NCBI GenBank assembly: GCA_964556955.1
Contig: CAZKXP010000038.1
Coordinates: forward strand, 1-6,929
Origin: UBA12078 sp964556955
GTDB lineage: Bacteria > Patescibacteriota > Dojkabacteria > SC72
Length of the DNA stretch: 6,929 nucleotides
Direction: 5' to 3'
Below the pieces are notes generated by a model. It ran no database searches, had not been told where the DNA came from, and worked only from the letters and a program-made list of their open reading frames with translations. Shown here piece by piece: positions 1 to 5,887 of this stretch (the first letter of the stretch is position 1; each line of letters begins with the position of its first letter). A program made the position numbers and the translations under genes.

Positions 1-30
1 AATAGTTAGTAATATGTTTTTGAATTGAGA

Positions 31-57
31 AGGGGACCGAAAGGTCCTCTTTTTTTT
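31..57 (+). terminator. Rho-independent terminator of the upstream + strand gene
   Basis: A perfect 5-bp GGACC/GGTCC stem (34-38 with 43-47) closes a GAAA tetraloop. It extends outward through a G-T wobble, G-C and A-T pairs, and is followed directly by an uninterrupted T tract (50-57). It would end a transcript entering from left of the window. Positions 1-27 show stop codons in more than one frame (TAG 3-5, TAG 7-9, TAA 10-12) and no recognisable coding sequence, so the upstream gene cannot be named. Confidence 0.88.
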
Positions 58-58
58 G

Positions 59-104
59 AAAAAACTACCGGCCTGGGTTGTATGAAAACGTACCTAGACC
101 GGTA
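59..104 (-). terminator. Rho-independent terminator of the small membrane peptide gene
   Basis: Read on the - strand, an ACCGG...CCGGT stem (67-71 with 99-103) continues past one mismatch into a second helix (73-78 with 92-97, one wobble) closed by a loop of about 13 nt. It is followed by AG and a run of six T (the A run at 59-64 on the + strand). It lies 24 nt after the stop of the 128-220 gene, so it most simply ends that gene's transcript. Its tract abuts the T tract of the opposing terminator, so the two form a back-to-back barrier. Confidence 0.75.
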
Positions 105-127
105 TATTGCTGACATCCTTCATCTAA

Positions 128-220
128 TTATTTCCCCCTTATGGCAACTTTTACAATTAGAAGAATAAATGCCACGACAACAATTCCGAGGAACATAAGA
201 AATCCTAGTACAACATTCAT
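128..220 (-). CDS. Small single-span membrane protein (30 aa), function unknown
   Basis: A 30-codon ORF (ATG at 220, TAA at 130-128) that is too short for most gene callers. The product begins MNVVLGFLMFLG and continues IVVVAFILLIV, so residues 3-23 are almost wholly hydrophobic with glycines at 6 and 12. The tail KVAIRGK carries three positive charges, so by the positive-inside rule the C-terminus should be cytoplasmic. The case for a real gene is the full set of signals around it: a TATAAT promoter with 17-bp spacing, an AGGAGG ribosome binding site 5 nt from the ATG, and an intrinsic terminator after the stop. ATG 220 is the first usable start after an upstream in-frame TAA. I do not recognise the family. 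It is KdpF-sized, but I see no match and no kdp genes. It could be a small regulator of a membrane complex, a toxin-like peptide, or a leader. Confidence 0.72.
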   Translation of the reverse strand: MNVVLGFLMFLGIVVVAFILLIVKVAIRGK

Positions 221-225
221 TTCTT

Positions 226-231
226 CCTCCT
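226..231 (-). promoter_or_regulatory. Strong Shine-Dalgarno site of the 30-aa gene
   Basis: The - strand reads AAAGGAGGAAGAAATG: a consensus AGGAGG with a 5-nt spacer to the ATG at 220. It is the only strong Shine-Dalgarno match before any start codon in this window, and it fixes the start of the small ORF. Confidence 0.85.
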
Positions 232-258
232 TTATGAATTTTTAAGATTCTAATTGAA

Positions 259-287
259 ATTATATACCCAACTATACTATGAGACAA
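259..287 (-). promoter_or_regulatory. Sigma-70-type promoter for the 30-aa gene
   Basis: On the - strand, TTGTCT (287-282) and a perfect TATAAT (264-259) are separated by exactly 17 bp. A start about 7 nt past the -10 falls near 252, giving a 5' leader of roughly 30 nt that contains the AGGAGG site. Its position fits a dedicated promoter for the 128-220 gene. No transcript data support it. Confidence 0.7.
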
Positions 288-295
288 TAGGTCGG

Positions 296-310
296 CTAGG
301 TACTTCCTAG
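296..310. repeat. Short inverted repeat between the two divergent promoters
   Basis: CTAGG (296-300) and CCTAG (306-310) are a 5-bp perfect inverted repeat with a 5-bp centre. It lies just upstream of both -35 boxes (287 for the - strand promoter, 324 for the + strand promoter), where an operator for divergent promoters could sit. Arms this short are expected by chance in AT-rich DNA, so an operator role is only a possibility. Confidence 0.25.
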
Positions 311-323
311 AAGAGAATATTCA

Positions 324-352
324 TTGCAACAATTATCTCTTTAAAGTAATAT
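324..352 (+). promoter_or_regulatory. Sigma-70-type promoter of the four-gene operon, probably giving a leaderless mRNA
   Basis: TTGCAA (324-329), a 17-bp spacer and TAATAT (347-352) make a good promoter. The expected start, about 6-9 nt past the -10 box, falls at 359-362, on or next to the ATG at 362. This leaves no room for a Shine-Dalgarno site. It is the only convincing promoter seen for the operon; no internal promoter was found before the later genes. Confidence 0.65.
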
Positions 353-361
353 ATTTAAAGA

Positions 362-1705
362 ATGTCCACACTGCCAATATTAGAAAAAAACTCATACCTA
401 AGCCTAGTAATCTCAGATAACAGTATCTGGGCTCACCTAGGATATACAGATCACAATGCAAATAGGGAGTACATACTCTCTGACTATACTGACCTCAATC
501 CTTTAAAACAAAGATTAGATGATGAATTTTTTAACAAAGAATTTTGGTATGAATATTTCGATAATTTAGAAAAGATATTCAATTGGAATATTGTAGATAG
601 AAATGGAGTAGGGATATTCTCATTCAGAAAATTTCAAGAAGAAGGAGATGGAATATCAGGAATAAGGGTGGTGATGGATGAAAACCAAAAATACTTTAAC
701 AAAATATTTACATCTCTTAGATCTTTCTCGCATGATATTGCATTGAGAGTATCAGACGATATGTATATGAGAGGGCTAGTAGAAGGTATGTCTGAGAAAC
801 TAGGGTATGATGATTTCATATACCTGAACTTGGATCTTCAAGACTTTAGAATATATCGTACATACAAAAATATTCAAACAGGTAAGAAGGAAACACAAAA
901 AGCAAAAATATACTGGAATAGTGAATATGGAGCCATAGATGCAATTAAGGATGGAAGATTCAGAGCGTTCTTGGCCACAGATATGACCACCAAGGATATG
1001 CTTAATCTTTGGAGTAATTTTGTGTTGAATAGGACTCTGTTTTCCGAAGATCCAAACCTAGTTGATATACTTAGATCATATACTACTGCACAACTACATT
1101 CTACATATCAGGATAATATGGAGAAGTTACAAGGTATTGGAATATCTGGAAATACGGGTATTGTAATCACCGGACTGGTACCTTGGATACTGGGAAAAGA
1201 AAGAACGATTATGTCTGTAATTGATGGGGTAGAAGTCTCAGGGAGCGCAGACATATTCTTCGATTCTGAAAAGCGAGTTGTATCATTTGGCAAAAGCTAC
1301 ATCTCTGGTCCATCGTCTACAGATTTGGTCCTTACTAGAAAAGAAGTCATATCTAATGCTGTAAAAGCATATGTACCTGAGATTAAAATCTCGGATACCA
1401 AAAGCAAGGTAATATTTAATGGATATACTGATTCGTTGGAGGGTGAGAAACAAGACATATTTGCACTTTCTCCAGAGTTCACATTCAAAAAGCTACCATT
1501 GCATAGGGACAATCTTGTAGTAGAGGGGGAGTTTAAAAATGGCGTATATGTTAAAGGAGGAGAGAAGAAATATGACATTAGTTTCCTTTCGGTGCCGGAT
1601 AAATTAAGGTTTGATTCTCTGCTAATTGATGGTAGACCTAAACCAATTGTGTATGGCCCTGATGTGTATCAAAATAGAGTTAAATTACAGCAGTGGTTTA
1701 AATGA
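362..1705 (+). CDS. GlmL-like / ASKHA-type protein of unknown function (447 aa)
   Basis: This appears to be a cytosolic protein: no signal peptide or membrane segment is visible. The N-terminus (SLVISDNSIWAHLG, about 14-27) resembles the phosphate-1 strand-turn-strand of actin/Hsp70-fold ATPases. A second such strand pair lies at 152-168 (FIYLNLDLQDFRIYRTY). A glycine turn (GNTGIVITGLVPWI, about 263-276) could be the adenosine-binding element. The C-terminus (LLIDGRPKPI...R..LQQW, about 420-445) recalls, from memory, the IDARGRPL...R...L..W ending of GlmL-like (glutamate mutase accessory, MutL/GlmL) proteins in Chloroflexota. Family assignment is tentative, and no glutamate mutase subunit genes are present here. 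The start is forced: an in-frame TAA lies at 356-358 and the next in-frame Met is residue 105. There is no Shine-Dalgarno site, so initiation is probably leaderless. The stop TGA overlaps the next ATG (ATGA), implying coupled translation with the following gene. Confidence 0.9.
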   Translation: MSTLPILEKNSYLSLVISDNSIWAHLGYTDHNANREYILSDYTDLNPLKQRLDDEFFNKEFWYEYFDNLEKIFNWNIVDRNGVGIFSFRKFQEEGDGISGIRVVMDENQKYFNKIFTSLRSFSHDIALRVSDDMYMRGLVEGMSEKLGYDDFIYLNLDLQDFRIYRTYKNIQTGKKETQKAKIYWNSEYGAIDAIKDGRFRAFLATDMTTKDMLNLWSNFVLNRTLFSEDPNLVDILRSYTTAQLHSTYQDNMEKLQGIGISGNTGIVITGLVPWILGKERTIMSVIDGVEVSGSADIFFDSEKRVVSFGKSYISGPSSTDLVLTRKEVISNAVKAYVPEIKISDTKSKVIFNGYTDSLEGEKQDIFALSPEFTFKKLPLHRDNLVVEGEFKNGVYVKGGEKKYDISFLSVPDKLRFDSLLIDGRPKPIVYGPDVYQNRVKLQQWFK

Positions 1706-2715
1706 TATTAAGACATAGATTGTTAGAAAATTACGAAGAATATACATTTAAAATACCCGTAAGTAGCAGGGATAGGGTCTTGGTAAAAGGGGGAGACAGG
1801 GTAGAGGAGGGAACAGAGATTTTTTTGAGAAAGGGGAATTATGTTCGCCACTCTTTCTTCTTGCCAGATCAGCTCAACTGTAGTATTCAAAATATTCCTG
1901 ACTGTATAGCTTGCATAGATGGTGAACTAATTGGGGAAGGAGATATTCTTGCGGAAAAAGTCGTTTCTGGTGGTCTTACCGTCAAGAGATTGATAGCGCC
2001 ATCAAGTGGTATTGTAGATTTAACGAGAGCAAGGCATGGATATATTGATATTCTTGGAGAAGAACAGGAATCATTGGTAAAGAGTACATTTAATGCTGAT
2101 ATCGTGGACGTTAATCCTCTAGATGGTATTACATTCAAGACATCAGCATTAGCATTGGATCTGATTAGTATATCCAATACACAAAGCATAACCTTAGCGG
2201 GAGAATTTAAAACAATCAATACGGGTAAAGATGTCAAATTGAAGGGGGAGGATACTAGCTACGAGGATAAGATTGTGTTTGTTGGAAAACATCTCCATCA
2301 TGGTTTGTTAAAGGATCTATTTGAGAAAGGTGCAAAGTTTGTTCTTACATATTCTATGGACTATCAAGATTATAGGAATCAGGGATTGCCAATTGGAATA
2401 ATTGGGGGGTTCGGGGAGATATTCTCAGGAGAGAAATTTTTGCAAGAGCTTTCTGCGTTAGAAGGTTGTTATGCTATTGTTGATTTCGAGGAGTGCCAAG
2501 TATTCTTCTTGAAAGATACTAAAAAATTGGGGAAGAAAGAGTCAGTGTTTGTAAAAAATCTCGTAGGTAGTAAAATAGTATCTCGAGCGTCTGGGAGTTA
2601 TGGTATGAATGGGGAAATCGTCGAGGTAGAAGGCAGTGGTTATGCTACAGTTGAATGGGAGAATGGGGGAAGAAGTATTGTTAGTCTTGGAAGTATGGAA
2701 TTTGTGTCTTACTAA
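1702..2715 (+). CDS. Uncharacterised protein with barrel-sandwich-like N-terminus and KOW-like C-terminus (337 aa)
   Basis: Its function is unknown. The N-terminal part has two glycine-rich turns like those of lipoyl/biotinyl-type barrel-sandwich hybrids (VLVKGGDRVEEGTEI at 26-40; GELIGEGDILAE at 74-85), then APSSGIVDLTRARHGYIDI (99-117). The target lysine of a true lipoyl or biotinyl domain is not evident. A middle alpha/beta region (about 187-270) contains KGAKFVLTYSMD and IGIIGGFGEIFSG. The last 50 residues (about 287-335, LVGSKIV...GMNGEIVEVEG...V.WENGG) look like an SH3-like KOW barrel. From memory, this domain order matches the usual partner of GlmL-like proteins in Chloroflexota; I did not verify this. 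No signal peptide or membrane span is visible. The ATG overlaps the previous TGA by 4 bp, suggesting coordinated production and perhaps a complex with the upstream product. Confidence 0.88.
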   Translation: MILRHRLLENYEEYTFKIPVSSRDRVLVKGGDRVEEGTEIFLRKGNYVRHSFFLPDQLNCSIQNIPDCIACIDGELIGEGDILAEKVVSGGLTVKRLIAPSSGIVDLTRARHGYIDILGEEQESLVKSTFNADIVDVNPLDGITFKTSALALDLISISNTQSITLAGEFKTINTGKDVKLKGEDTSYEDKIVFVGKHLHHGLLKDLFEKGAKFVLTYSMDYQDYRNQGLPIGIIGGFGEIFSGEKFLQELSALEGCYAIVDFEECQVFFLKDTKKLGKKESVFVKNLVGSKIVSRASGSYGMNGEIVEVEGSGYATVEWENGGRSIVSLGSMEFVSY

Positions 2716-2732
2716 ATTTAGATAGCTTGTTC

Positions 2733-3953
2733 ATGATCAAAGAGAAAAATACATCTAGAAATCTGGGTTTTGTAATTCTAGCCGTATGTTTGTTTGCAAT
2801 CGGATTTGTTGCAGGTAGGGTCTTTCAGAGTAACAAAACATCCATAGATAGTCTTGTTTCTGGTAGCTCTGGGGTGAGCTTCGATCTTTACTGGGATGTC
2901 TGGGATCTTTTGGAAAACAAATATGTAGATTCCTCTAAGATAGATGAGCAAAATATGCTATATGGCTCTATCAAGGGCATGGTGAATTCTTTTGGAGACT
3001 CAGCTACGGTATTTCTAGATCCTGAAGAGACACAGGCTTTCAATGAAGCTAGTGAAGGGAAACTATTCCAAGGTATCGGTGCAGAATTAGGATATGAAAA
3101 TGGCCAGATAATTGTGGTATCTCCATTAGAAGGGTCTCCTGCAAAAGAGGCAGGTATTCGACCTGGTGACTATATTCTTGCTGTAGATGGCAAGGAGATT
3201 ACCTCTGATCAGTCAGTGTACGATGTTGTTGCAATTATCAGAGGTGAGGCAGGTACTAAGGTTAAATTAACGATATTACATAGGGGCGAAACAGAATCAG
3301 AGGATATTGAGATTACGAGAAGTGAGATAACTGTTCCAAGTATGTCATTGTCATATGCTGGCGACAATGGTGATATCGCAGTTCTGAAAATCAACAGGTT
3401 TACAGATTCGACATATGGTGAGTGGGTGAGTAATTGGGATGCGGCAGTGAATAGTATTGTAGAGTCAGGTTCTGAAAAAATGATTTTAGATTTGAGGGGT
3501 AATCCTGGTGGTTTCTTTGATGCGGCTATATATGCTGCCGATGATTTCTTAGATGCTGGGAAGGTAATTGCGAAAGAGCAGGATAGTAGAGGGAAGATTA
3601 AAGAGTACAATTCAAGTAAAGGGGGGAAACTTACTAATATTGAATTGGTTGTACTTGTAGATAGTGGGAGTGCTTCTGCATCTGAGATTCTCTCTGGAGC
3701 GTTACAGCAAGCCGATAGGGCAGAAGTGATTGGTGAGAAGACTTATGGTAAAGGTACGGCACAGACAGTCTTGGATTTGTCAGATGGATCTACGCTACAT
3801 GTGACAATATTGAAATGGTTGCTTCCTGATGGTGGTTGGTTAAACAAAGATAATTCTATAACTCCTGATTTAGAGGTAGAATATTCTAATGATGATTTCA
3901 AAGCGGGTAATGATACACAGATGCAAAAAGCTGTTGAGATTTTAAATAGCTAA
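2733..3953 (+). CDS. ctpA: S41 C-terminal processing peptidase (CtpA/CtpB-like), membrane-anchored
   Basis: A serine protease of family S41A, which cleaves envelope proteins from their C-termini outside the membrane. Residues 11-28 (LGFVILAVCLFAIGFVAG) form an uncleaved-looking signal anchor. A PDZ domain covers about 106-190 and includes SPAKEAGIRPGDYILAVDG. The protease core has DLRGNPGG (253-260) and the catalytic Ser-Lys-Gln set: Ser315 in SGSASASE, Lys340 and Gln344 in GKGTAQ. The spacings of 25 and 4 residues match B. subtilis CtpB as I recall it. The length of 406 aa is normal. I chose ATG 2733; an upstream TTG at 2727 would add two residues, and neither has a clear Shine-Dalgarno site. 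The gene follows its neighbour by 17 nt (11 from the TTG), so it is co-transcribed with the two uncharacterised genes and the HtrA protease. The symbol is at family level only. Confidence 0.95.
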   Translation: MIKEKNTSRNLGFVILAVCLFAIGFVAGRVFQSNKTSIDSLVSGSSGVSFDLYWDVWDLLENKYVDSSKIDEQNMLYGSIKGMVNSFGDSATVFLDPEETQAFNEASEGKLFQGIGAELGYENGQIIVVSPLEGSPAKEAGIRPGDYILAVDGKEITSDQSVYDVVAIIRGEAGTKVKLTILHRGETESEDIEITRSEITVPSMSLSYAGDNGDIAVLKINRFTDSTYGEWVSNWDAAVNSIVESGSEKMILDLRGNPGGFFDAAIYAADDFLDAGKVIAKEQDSRGKIKEYNSSKGGKLTNIELVVLVDSGSASASEILSGALQQADRAEVIGEKTYGKGTAQTVLDLSDGSTLHVTILKWLLPDGGWLNKDNSITPDLEVEYSNDDFKAGNDTQMQKAVEILNS

Positions 3954-3970
3954 TTTATTATCTAAAAACT

Positions 3971-5116
3971 ATGGAAAAAGAAGAAATACTTAACAAATCA
4001 AAGAAGAGGTTCCCTCTTAAGTTCCTCTTTCTATTTGGTACTATTCTTGGAATAATTCTTGTATCAATGACGATGACATATATTACTGTGATGAATGTCG
4101 CTGTCATCAATGATATGTTGGGGGTAACGCCAAACGAAGAAGATACTAGTGTGGTATCTAATCTTGTGGTGTCACAAGATGAAGCAGATCTTATATCTAT
4201 GGTGAAGGAAGCGCAGGAGGGTGTTGTGAGTGTTGCAGTATCGCAGATGTCCTTATCTCGTGATGAAGGGGTAGTAACTAGCGATAGCAATATTGGTACA
4301 GGTTTTGTAGTAGATGCTTCAGGATGGATAGTAACCAATCAGCATGTTGTTTCCTCTTCGAGTGCTGATTACAAAGTGGTAACAAGTGATGGAGAACAGT
4401 ACGATGTGACCGAAGTAGTTCGTGATGATGCTAATGATATTGCAATACTCAAGATTGATGCACAAAATCTTAAAGTGTTGCCATTCGGCGATTCAGATAA
4501 TTTGGCGGTAGGTCAGGATGTGATAGCTATTGGTACTCCTCTGGGAGAATACTCTGGTAGTGTAACTAAGGGTATTATTAGTGGTTTAGACCGAAGTGTA
4601 TCCGCAAGTAGCTCTTGGTATGGTGCTACAACCAAGACATACGAGGGAGTAATACAAACTGATGCTGCTGTTAATCCAGGGAATTCTGGAGGACCATTAT
4701 TAAATAGCCAAGGAGAAATTATTGGTGTTAATTTTGCTACTACCTCTGGAGCAGATAATATATCTTTTGCGCTACCAATAAATATTGTTAAAGAGAAAAT
4801 TGAGGAGTACAGAACATATGGGAAATTCATAAAGCCATATCTTGGTGTCTCGTACCAGACAATTTCCGAATTTGAGGCATATTACTACTCCAATGTGGTA
4901 GCTGGTGCCTTTGTAGTAAGTATAGACACAAATGGTCCTGCATATGTTGCTGGTATAAGGAAGGGTGATATCATAACCAAGTTTGGTGAAGATGATGTAA
5001 CCACCTCTCTTGCTACGTTAATTCAAAAACATGAAGTAGGTGAGGAGATAGAGGTTGAATATTACAGATCTGGGTCTCTAGATACTACCGCAGTAACGCT
5101 AGTAGAGGCGGATTAA
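3971..5116 (+). CDS. htrA: HtrA/DegP-type trypsin-like serine protease with one PDZ domain, membrane-anchored
   Basis: An S1C-family protease for quality control of misfolded envelope proteins. A basic N-terminus (KSKKRFPLK) leads into one transmembrane anchor (about 17-41). A linker then leads to a trypsin-like domain with all three catalytic residues: His125 in TNQHVV, Asp156 in NDIAILKID, Ser239 in NPGNSGGPL. A single PDZ domain fills about 289-377, with GPAYVAGIRKGDIITKFG as its core. One PDZ domain and an N-terminal anchor make it more like DegS and Gram-positive HtrA than soluble two-PDZ DegP. The length of 381 aa is typical. It starts 17 nt after the S41 peptidase gene with no good Shine-Dalgarno site, and is the last gene of the operon. 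Its last 18 bp overlap the 3' end of prmC on the other strand. Confidence 0.96.
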   Translation: MEKEEILNKSKKRFPLKFLFLFGTILGIILVSMTMTYITVMNVAVINDMLGVTPNEEDTSVVSNLVVSQDEADLISMVKEAQEGVVSVAVSQMSLSRDEGVVTSDSNIGTGFVVDASGWIVTNQHVVSSSSADYKVVTSDGEQYDVTEVVRDDANDIAILKIDAQNLKVLPFGDSDNLAVGQDVIAIGTPLGEYSGSVTKGIISGLDRSVSASSSWYGATTKTYEGVIQTDAAVNPGNSGGPLLNSQGEIIGVNFATTSGADNISFALPINIVKEKIEEYRTYGKFIKPYLGVSYQTISEFEAYYYSNVVAGAFVVSIDTNGPAYVAGIRKGDIITKFGEDDVTTSLATLIQKHEVGEEIEVEYYRSGSLDTTAVTLVEAD

Positions 5117-5887
5117 CAGAAATCTTTCTCTACCATATATATCTTTGAATATAGTAGGGGAGAACTCTTCAAATTGGTCTATTGTAGAAGGCTCAATTTC
5201 AAGCAGTAGCTTCCCACGGAGTCTCTTTTCCTTGCATTGTTGTATGAGTTCAAATATATATTTTGTACCCAACTCCCCACCATCCAAGGCGATTTGTGGC
5301 TCGAAATCCTTTACACATCTCTCTAATTCAGAGTATTGATTGGTAGGGATATATGGTAAATTGGCCACTACAAAATTATAACTATCTTTGTTTAGTTGTA
5401 AATTGGTGATTAAATTTGTACATATAAATTCAATATCTTCAGTTCCCAAAATATTTTGTTCATTTTGTTTTGCAACATTCAATGCTTTTTGAGATATATC
5501 TGTAGCATAGTAGTCATATTTTTCACCTAGCTCTTTTCTAAGTGAGACAATTAAGCATCCACTCCCAGTTCCTACGTCTATGATATTGGTAAATGGAGTA
5601 GAGGAGCTTTCACATTCTTCTTTAACAATATCAACAATCTGCTCACTCTCTACCCTTGGGATGAGAGTGTTGGTAGTAACTTTGAAAACATTTCCCCTAA
5701 ATTCACCTTCTCCCTTAATATATTCCCATGGTTCATCATTGGAAATCCGTTTGAGAATATCAAGGGTAGAGGTAGAGGACTTCTTAGAAAATTCTAGGAT
5801 TTCTCTAGCAATTCTAGAAATATCATAGTAATGTTTTGACTCTAGTATCTTTTGAATTTGAAATAGCTCTTGTAACTCGTTATTCAC
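5099..5887 (-). CDS. prmC: Release factor glutamine methyltransferase PrmC (HemK), 262 aa
   Basis: A cytosolic enzyme that transfers methyl from S-adenosylmethionine to the glutamine of the GGQ motif in release factors, improving termination. An N-terminal substrate-binding region (about 1-80) ends in the family signature GEFRGNVFKV...LIPRVESE. SAM motif I is IIDVGTGSGCLIVSL (102-116), motif II is YATDIS (127-132), and the catalytic loop is NLPY (176-179), where most PrmC proteins have NPPY. FEPQIALDGGELGTKYI (195-211) is also typical. The start is GTG at 5887, 8 bp inside the end of prfA; no ATG is available nearby and no strong Shine-Dalgarno site is seen, so translation is likely coupled to prfA. 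The stop is TAG. The 3' end overlaps htrA by 18 bp tail to tail. Placement directly after prfA is the classic arrangement and supports the assignment. Confidence 0.95.
   Translation of the reverse strand: MNNELQELFQIQKILESKHYYDISRIAREILEFSKKSSTSTLDILKRISNDEPWEYIKGEGEFRGNVFKVTTNTLIPRVESEQIVDIVKEECESSSTPFTNIIDVGTGSGCLIVSLRKELGEKYDYYATDISQKALNVAKQNEQNILGTEDIEFICTNLITNLQLNKDSYNFVVANLPYIPTNQYSELERCVKDFEPQIALDGGELGTKYIFELIQQCKEKRLRGKLLLEIEPSTIDQFEEFSPTIFKDIYGRERFLLIRLY
5126..5161. other. Imperfect hairpin in the zone where htrA and prmC transcripts converge
   Basis: CTAC-C-ATAT (5130-5138) pairs with ATAT-A-GTAG (5149-5157), with one mismatch and a 10-nt loop. The stem extends outward by TTCT/GGGA pairs, two of them G-T wobbles. 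It begins 10 nt after the htrA stop and lies inside the prmC coding sequence. Neither strand has a T tract after it, so I do not call it an intrinsic terminator. It could stabilise the htrA mRNA 3' end or be chance. Confidence 0.3.

Noticed and set aside
90..97. The 8-mer CTAGGTAC on the - strand inside the small-gene terminator also occurs at 296-303 on the + strand
   Set aside because: One 8-bp match between a terminator stem and the divergent promoter region is too weak to call a repeat or shared regulatory site.
1703..1711. Possible UGA=Gly recoding as in Gracilibacteria/Absconditabacteria, because TGA ends the first operon gene just before an in-frame TAA
   Set aside because: None of the other genes contains in-frame TGA over about 5 kb of coding sequence, glycines use GGN codons, and TGA forms a normal ATGA coupling junction.
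1887..2237. 116-codon - strand ORF within the second operon gene, and similar antisense ORFs in the protease genes
   Set aside because: All are antisense to supported genes, have no promoter or Shine-Dalgarno site, and encode low-complexity Ser/Ile/Leu-rich products typical of shadow frames.
2727..2732. TTG start for the S41 peptidase, 6 nt upstream of the chosen ATG
   Set aside because: It is possible, but the ATG is the stronger start codon, neither has a ribosome binding site, and the two extra residues add nothing to the signal anchor.
2787..2792. Possible lipoprotein cysteine in the S41 peptidase anchor (VILAVC)
   Set aside because: The residue before Cys is Val, not Gly, Ala or Ser, and the hydrophobic stretch continues past it, so a plain signal anchor fits better.
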